DNA from: Phoronis australis
Lineage: Eukaryota; Phoronida; Phoronidae
Assembly: GCA_002633005.1 (NCBI GenBank)
Contig: NMRA01000141.1
Coordinates: forward strand, 416,947-480,946
Reading direction: 5' to 3'
DNA: 64,000 nucleotides
Both the position numbers and the translations under genes were made by a program. Shown here piece after piece: positions 59,646 to 64,000 of the stretch; position 1 is the first letter of the stretch, and each line of letters begins with the position of its first letter. The notes below the pieces were generated by a model. The model saw only the letters and a program-made list of their open reading frames with translations. It ran no database searches and was not told where the DNA came from.

Positions 59646-60469
59646 ATAGACATTCTAAATCCATGGCCATTACCATAATATAGAATAGCGCACTAACCCT
59701 GTATGTAAATCAAGACACTGTCGGGTATTTACGAGGGAAGTTTAGATTCCAAATTCATAAAAAATACAAAACATTCTTGTACAACACAGGCATTTGACCC
59801 AATCAACCAAAAATTTGAAAAAATATAGTAGGATTGCTGCAATCGAAAGGGTGGAATTTTGAAGAAAGTGAAGACTACTACTTGTGAATTACACAAAAGG
59901 ACTATTTCCGATGGTTAGTTATAAAATAATGTTACTGTTTCCCCTAGTATCACAAGAATAGTATCTCTTTTGACGATGGTTACTATGAGTTGTTTGTAAG
60001 GAATTCACACTTGTGGAAAACACTGCTGTCTAGGTTAGTATTTGTAATGATCCTGTACATGTCGGACAGAGATGAACCCCAACTCAAGAAACGTGGTAAG
60101 ACCAGTTGTGTCACAACACATTCCAGGTCACGTGAGAATTGTGTACCTGGAATCAAGTTACCCATGACTTGAGTAATGGCATAGTATACATATTGCACTC
60201 TGTACACTAGCAACATGGGCTTGTTTTGTTGGCTTTGGGTATTTGAATTTTTTTCGGAGGGTATTGAGGTCAGTGTTTAGCTGAATAAACCCACCTGACA
60301 ACATTTACAGGACAAAATTACCACCCAATTTTAATGATATACTTTTTTCAAGAAGGACCTTCCAAAATTTAAATTTTGTTCAGAAGACAGCCACCCAAAA
60401 AATTTTATTTCAACTGCCGTTCTCGCCCTCCCATACAGACTTTGCTGGAACAGCCCTTACTTGGCCTGC

Positions 60470-61840
60470 ATTTTCCGATAGCCTAAAGTTTGTAGTTCAA
60501 GTATTATTTCCTATCAGAACAAGAAATCGGTGATGAGATGGAAATATGGCAGTGCCTTTGGTTCAAACAAAATTGGTTAGTTTAACAAGCAGTTGTCTCA
60601 ATCCTGGTTACATCAGCACATGTATGTTCTTTTTGTGTTCACGTAATTGCTCTATAAAAGTGTAGTTAGTGTTGAACTGTTGGTAGCATTAACTTAAATT
60701 TATTCTGGTGATTGCATGCTTTTCCGTTTGTGAATTAGGCCAGGAAGGTGTGTAATTATACCATTGTCTCTGTACTTGAGAATATAGTAAGTACTGAAAT
60801 CTCAAGTGTAATATCTTTGAAGAATGGCTGTATTCACTAATCTGCATTGGCAAGGTATATATATCCTGTAGACATCTGAAATAAGGCATAGTCTTGCTTT
60901 GATGTGATCTGGCGCTATTACACATCATTCTTCCAGCCACTTAATTTGTGCATTATGTATAACAAACTGGTTGAGTATGCTGACCTTCAGCGTCACTATT
61001 CGTGAAGTTCAGCAAACGTAAACAATGTTGAGTTGCTTTAGTGTAATGCAAGGTTTTGCACTATATATTAGTATATTGATGGAAGTTATCACTTATCCAG
61101 TGTTGAAATATGATTTGGAAAAATTATAATTATTTTTCTGTACTTACTCGAGTTGCAAGCTATGCTTTATCAGTGACTGGCGACATCTTCAAGGTTTTGC
61201 AACGCCATTGACAGGTGTCGCTGTTTTCACCAAGACTGACACCCACCACTAGAGGTCACAGAAGCTTGTAGTCAGTAGCGTTTGACAAAAGGTAGCTTGC
61301 AAACCTTAGGTACGTCCATTGAACAATTAAACTTTCTGAATCCTATGCATTAGTAAGTTATCATGAGTTAAATTAGGTTTTGGTGCTACTGTGTCGCAAG
61401 TGTTGTAATGTCTGTAGATTTTTAATTTTTTTAGCTCTACATACTCATGCATTTGTATATTTGGAGTGTGAGAATTGAAGTTGATGCTTGATATTTTCAA
61501 TTCAAATGCTACTTTGTCTTTAACAAAAGATTTAATACTCTTTCTACCTTAAACTATGTGTTTTATGTTTATTGTACACTAGGCAAAATAATAGCTCCTT
61601 AATATACATGATTTTACTCATTCAATTATATGACAGGCCAAGTGGATGTATCTGAATGCTTCTGTTTTTCGGTACAGTTATTATCCAACAAAACTCACAA
61701 GTTGAATCCTACTAGACCAAGACTTTTTGTCCCTCTATGGCAAAGTCGTAGTTATCTGAAGGTTGTAGTCCATGAACTAGAACTTGCGTTTGTGTTTTAC
61801 TGTTGTTAGAAGGTTAAAATTTACCTCATGCTGGGGCTTT
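60470..61840. other. Intergenic region between the convergent genes
   Basis: No frame or repeat of note. It probably contains only 3' flanking sequence of the two genes. Confidence 0.4.
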
Positions 61841-61841
61841 A

Positions 61842-61876
61842 AATAAAGTTTTGATGCCATATAATTGGTATTTATT
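61842..61876. terminator. Face-to-face poly(A) signals between the convergent genes
   Basis: AATAAA on the + strand at 61842-61847 and AATAAA on the - strand at 61876-61871. The - strand one lies about 470 bases after the stop of the unrecognised gene and is a reasonable cleavage signal for it. The + strand one may be chance or a distal site for GALNT11. Confidence 0.35.
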
Positions 61877-62344
61877 CATTAGATAACTAGCTGGAACTGG
61901 CTAACATACACTTTATAGGTGTTAGAAAACCGTATGGGAAATCTTCATTAAAAACAGTTGAAGGAAATAAATTAAACTTCATATCAAACTAAGAACTCAA
62001 CCAGTCCGTGTGACAAATATGTTGAATTCACTGTCAAAACTTGCCCATTCATCTGGCTCCGTATTGTCTATAAAGAACATTGTGAACATGTAAGATGTAT
62101 TAAACTCGCACACATTGTCAAATCTAACCAGACCAGTAACCAGACCAAGAGATTTTACTTACTGAAGGTCCGAGTGCATGGACTAAACTAGCACAACTTT
62201 ACAGCTGCCCATTGTCCGACTGAGATGAAGATCTGACTAATGCTGTGAACTCTTGCGAATTTCATTGAACACCTACTAATGTATTAATCCCATTGAATGG
62301 AACAAAACTATTTTTTAAAAAATCTATGACCTCTCGTCTTGGTC

Positions 62345-63594
62345 TTACATCTCCAGTATTTTCTTCACATCAATGTTATCACGCACAAATTGATCAAGTA
62401 TGAGGTTGGCCTCTCTATCCGACAGTCCACGTAGACTGGAACTGCACTTGTCTTTCAGTGTCTTCTTGAGATCTCTTAGTTCTTGTTTAGCTGAAAAATG
62501 TGCACAAGTCAATAGTACGCAAATTCCAAGTGTTGTATATTTTGAATCGCCATCCTTAAACTTGGGTTAAATGAAGGGTTCGCCATGAAGCAGCTATGTT
62601 GTAGACAATTGTGCACAAACACCGGATAGAGTAATTGTTGGTGGTCGGCACGTTCAATCGATTTTTAATATCCATTAACACCTAGATGTTAAGTACACCT
62701 GAAAATAATTTTGATCAAACTTCAACACGTGCATTTCAAGCTGTACTCTTGTTCTGTCCAGCAAACAAACTTTTAGACAACTTCACTGGCAATGTACCCC
62801 AGTCCATTGCATTGAGAGACGTCAGATGCATTTGCTACCATGAAAAAGTTCAGAATAGCCTTTAAATTAAAATCCAGTCACTGATGTGGCGATCGAGTAT
62901 AAGCAAGAGCTTTCTATTCAAGTAGGCCAATTTTCTTTTGGTATTTAACTGAAATAAAACTAAAGAAATGAGAAAATAAAGGAGGGCTTGTGATAACTTT
63001 TTAATGTTGTATTCAATCAACTGAAAACTATTTTATTTACACAACGAATGCATGTGTGTATTAGCCTGCATTGAAACGACAAGTCATACAACACCTAGCC
63101 TCGGGCAATTTTGTTCGTGATGGATTTACACATGATAATTACACAGAGATTAACGTAACCTACATTTCAGATTTTGCTCTCGTGAACATCAATGGTTCTG
63201 TGACACCATAAACTAGAATCAACTTCCTTACAGATAGGAAGAGGTTCCTGGGCTTGAAAAGGCTGGCTGGCAGTTGATTATTATTGGAGACCTTGGCACA
63301 GAAAATGACCCGCCGTGATGAGTTCGCCTGGTGGGACTATTCTTGGGCAACAACAAAGTGGCCGGGCTAACCCCTAATATAAGAAAGGAACGTCGTCGAG
63401 ACGCGAGTTTTAAATTGTAAGTGGTCCAATGGGGAGCAAGAGGAAGTAGAGCAGCTCAATGAGATCTCATGGCTAAGATGTGTATTGCTGCAACTTGTAT
63501 GTTGTATCTACTGATAAAGCTGTCTTACTTAGTTCAACTGATTCTTTCACTTCCAGAACTTCAGACTTTTTCTTCACACACAGCTTGCTCATTT
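62345..63594 (-). CDS. Unrecognised gene, last two coding exons (convergent with GALNT11)
   Basis: Two exons with correct signals on the - strand: 63594-63529 (acceptor ATTTTCAG, donor CTAA|GTAAGA) and 62490-62345 (acceptor TTTTTCAG, stop TAA at 62347-62345). Phases agree (1 out, 2 bases completing the codon), giving a C-terminus that starts MSKLCVKKKSEVLEVKESVE, continues through TKQELRDLKKTLKDK and LSDREANLILDQFVRDN, and ends IDVKKILEM. It is charged, Lys/Glu-rich and probably helical or coiled-coil; about 69 residues are visible. There is no membrane segment. I do not recognise the family. Upstream exons must lie beyond 63594 and probably beyond the window. Confidence 0.7.
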
Positions 63595-64000
63595 CTGAAA
63601 ATAAGTACTAACTGGCATGCAAAACTGACAAAGTAAGTACCCATGCAGAACTGACAAAGTTAGTACTCATGCAGAACCGACAAAATAACTTGACAAGAGC
63701 AACGCGGAGCGTTGAAATGCGCCCACAATTGCACCGCATACGGTATCCTTCTAGGGTTGTTTATTGGTACCATAAAGTGGCCAGTAGAGGGCATACTTTG
63801 CAAAATGGAAAGGCATGGTCATTGTCTCCTCAGTAGGCTAGGGGCAAAATGTGAGTAATCTTCATAATACAAGCACATCCTATACACCAGTTGCTTAAAG
63901 CACCACAGAAACATAGAATTAAAAACAAATTTACCAACATACGAGATTAGCACAGCATTAGAATGCCAGAAACAAATTTCTACTTGGAACTTTTCCTTCA

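Larger units (their letters stand above)
56571..60465. repeat. Inverted pair of AGGGCTGTTCCAGCAA ends, 3.9 kb apart
   Basis: AGGGCTGTTCCAGCAA at 56572 followed by TGTATGGGAGGG is inverted at about 60430-60462 (CCCTCCCATACAG, TTGCTGGAACAGCCCT). TTA borders both outer edges. They could be the ends of one large element or two separate elements in opposite orientation. The ends resemble those of the MITE family at 27 and 47 kb. Confidence 0.5.

Overview
The window is nuclear DNA from an animal, most likely a marine invertebrate. The evidence is spliced genes with GT-AG introns, low coding density, an AT-rich background, and many decayed retroelements and DNA transposons (Ty3/gypsy, a Penelope-like GIY-YIG remnant, a non-LTR tail, hAT-like and foldback MITEs). 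The gene content and repeat style would fit an echinoderm, hemichordate or cephalochordate, but I cannot fix the species. No bacterial operons, CRISPR array or viral genome was seen.

One complete protein-coding gene can be built exon by exon on the + strand from about 38.1 to 55.6 kb. It is a polypeptide N-acetylgalactosaminyltransferase closest to GALNT11 (Drosophila Pgant35A group). Eleven coding exons have consistent phases and consensus splice sites and give about 608 residues: a short cytosolic tail, a signal anchor, a GT27 catalytic domain and a C-terminal ricin-type lectin domain. A splice acceptor 56 bases before the ATG implies a 5' untranslated exon further upstream. A second gene runs convergently on the - strand; only its last two coding exons (62345-63594) are visible, and I do not recognise the product.

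Left part (1-34.8 kb): no supported gene. It holds a Penelope-like remnant with an inverted relative (4.9-5.6 kb), tRNA-derived SINE-like sequence (6.0 kb), a long foldback (6.6-6.8 kb), minisatellites (8.5-9.2 and 11.0-11.3 kb), a CpG-rich stretch with CCAAT, two CRE sites and a TATA box (11.9-12.15 kb), a tandem hairpin repeat beside two 1-kb repeats (21.8-24.1 kb), and a MITE with a nested hAT-like MITE (27.0-27.45 kb).

Middle (34.8-37.1 kb): a 2.3-kb element with about 31-bp terminal inverted repeats and an exact 8-bp target duplication. Its interior is a broken, 5'-truncated Ty3/gypsy pol plus an LTR-like segment, an unusual composite. The GALNT11 introns hold further inserts: a 210-bp inverted-repeat element, a GGGGCC-ended MITE, a 573-bp foldback, a non-LTR retrotransposon tail and a second copy of the 27-kb MITE.

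Right part (55.6-64 kb): the shared 3' region of the two convergent genes, with a 4-unit degenerate tandem repeat, SINE-like tRNA-derived sequence, and a near-identical 961-bp duplication split by a single N. This duplication and a similar one at 8943 look like false joins of overlapping or allelic contigs rather than biology.
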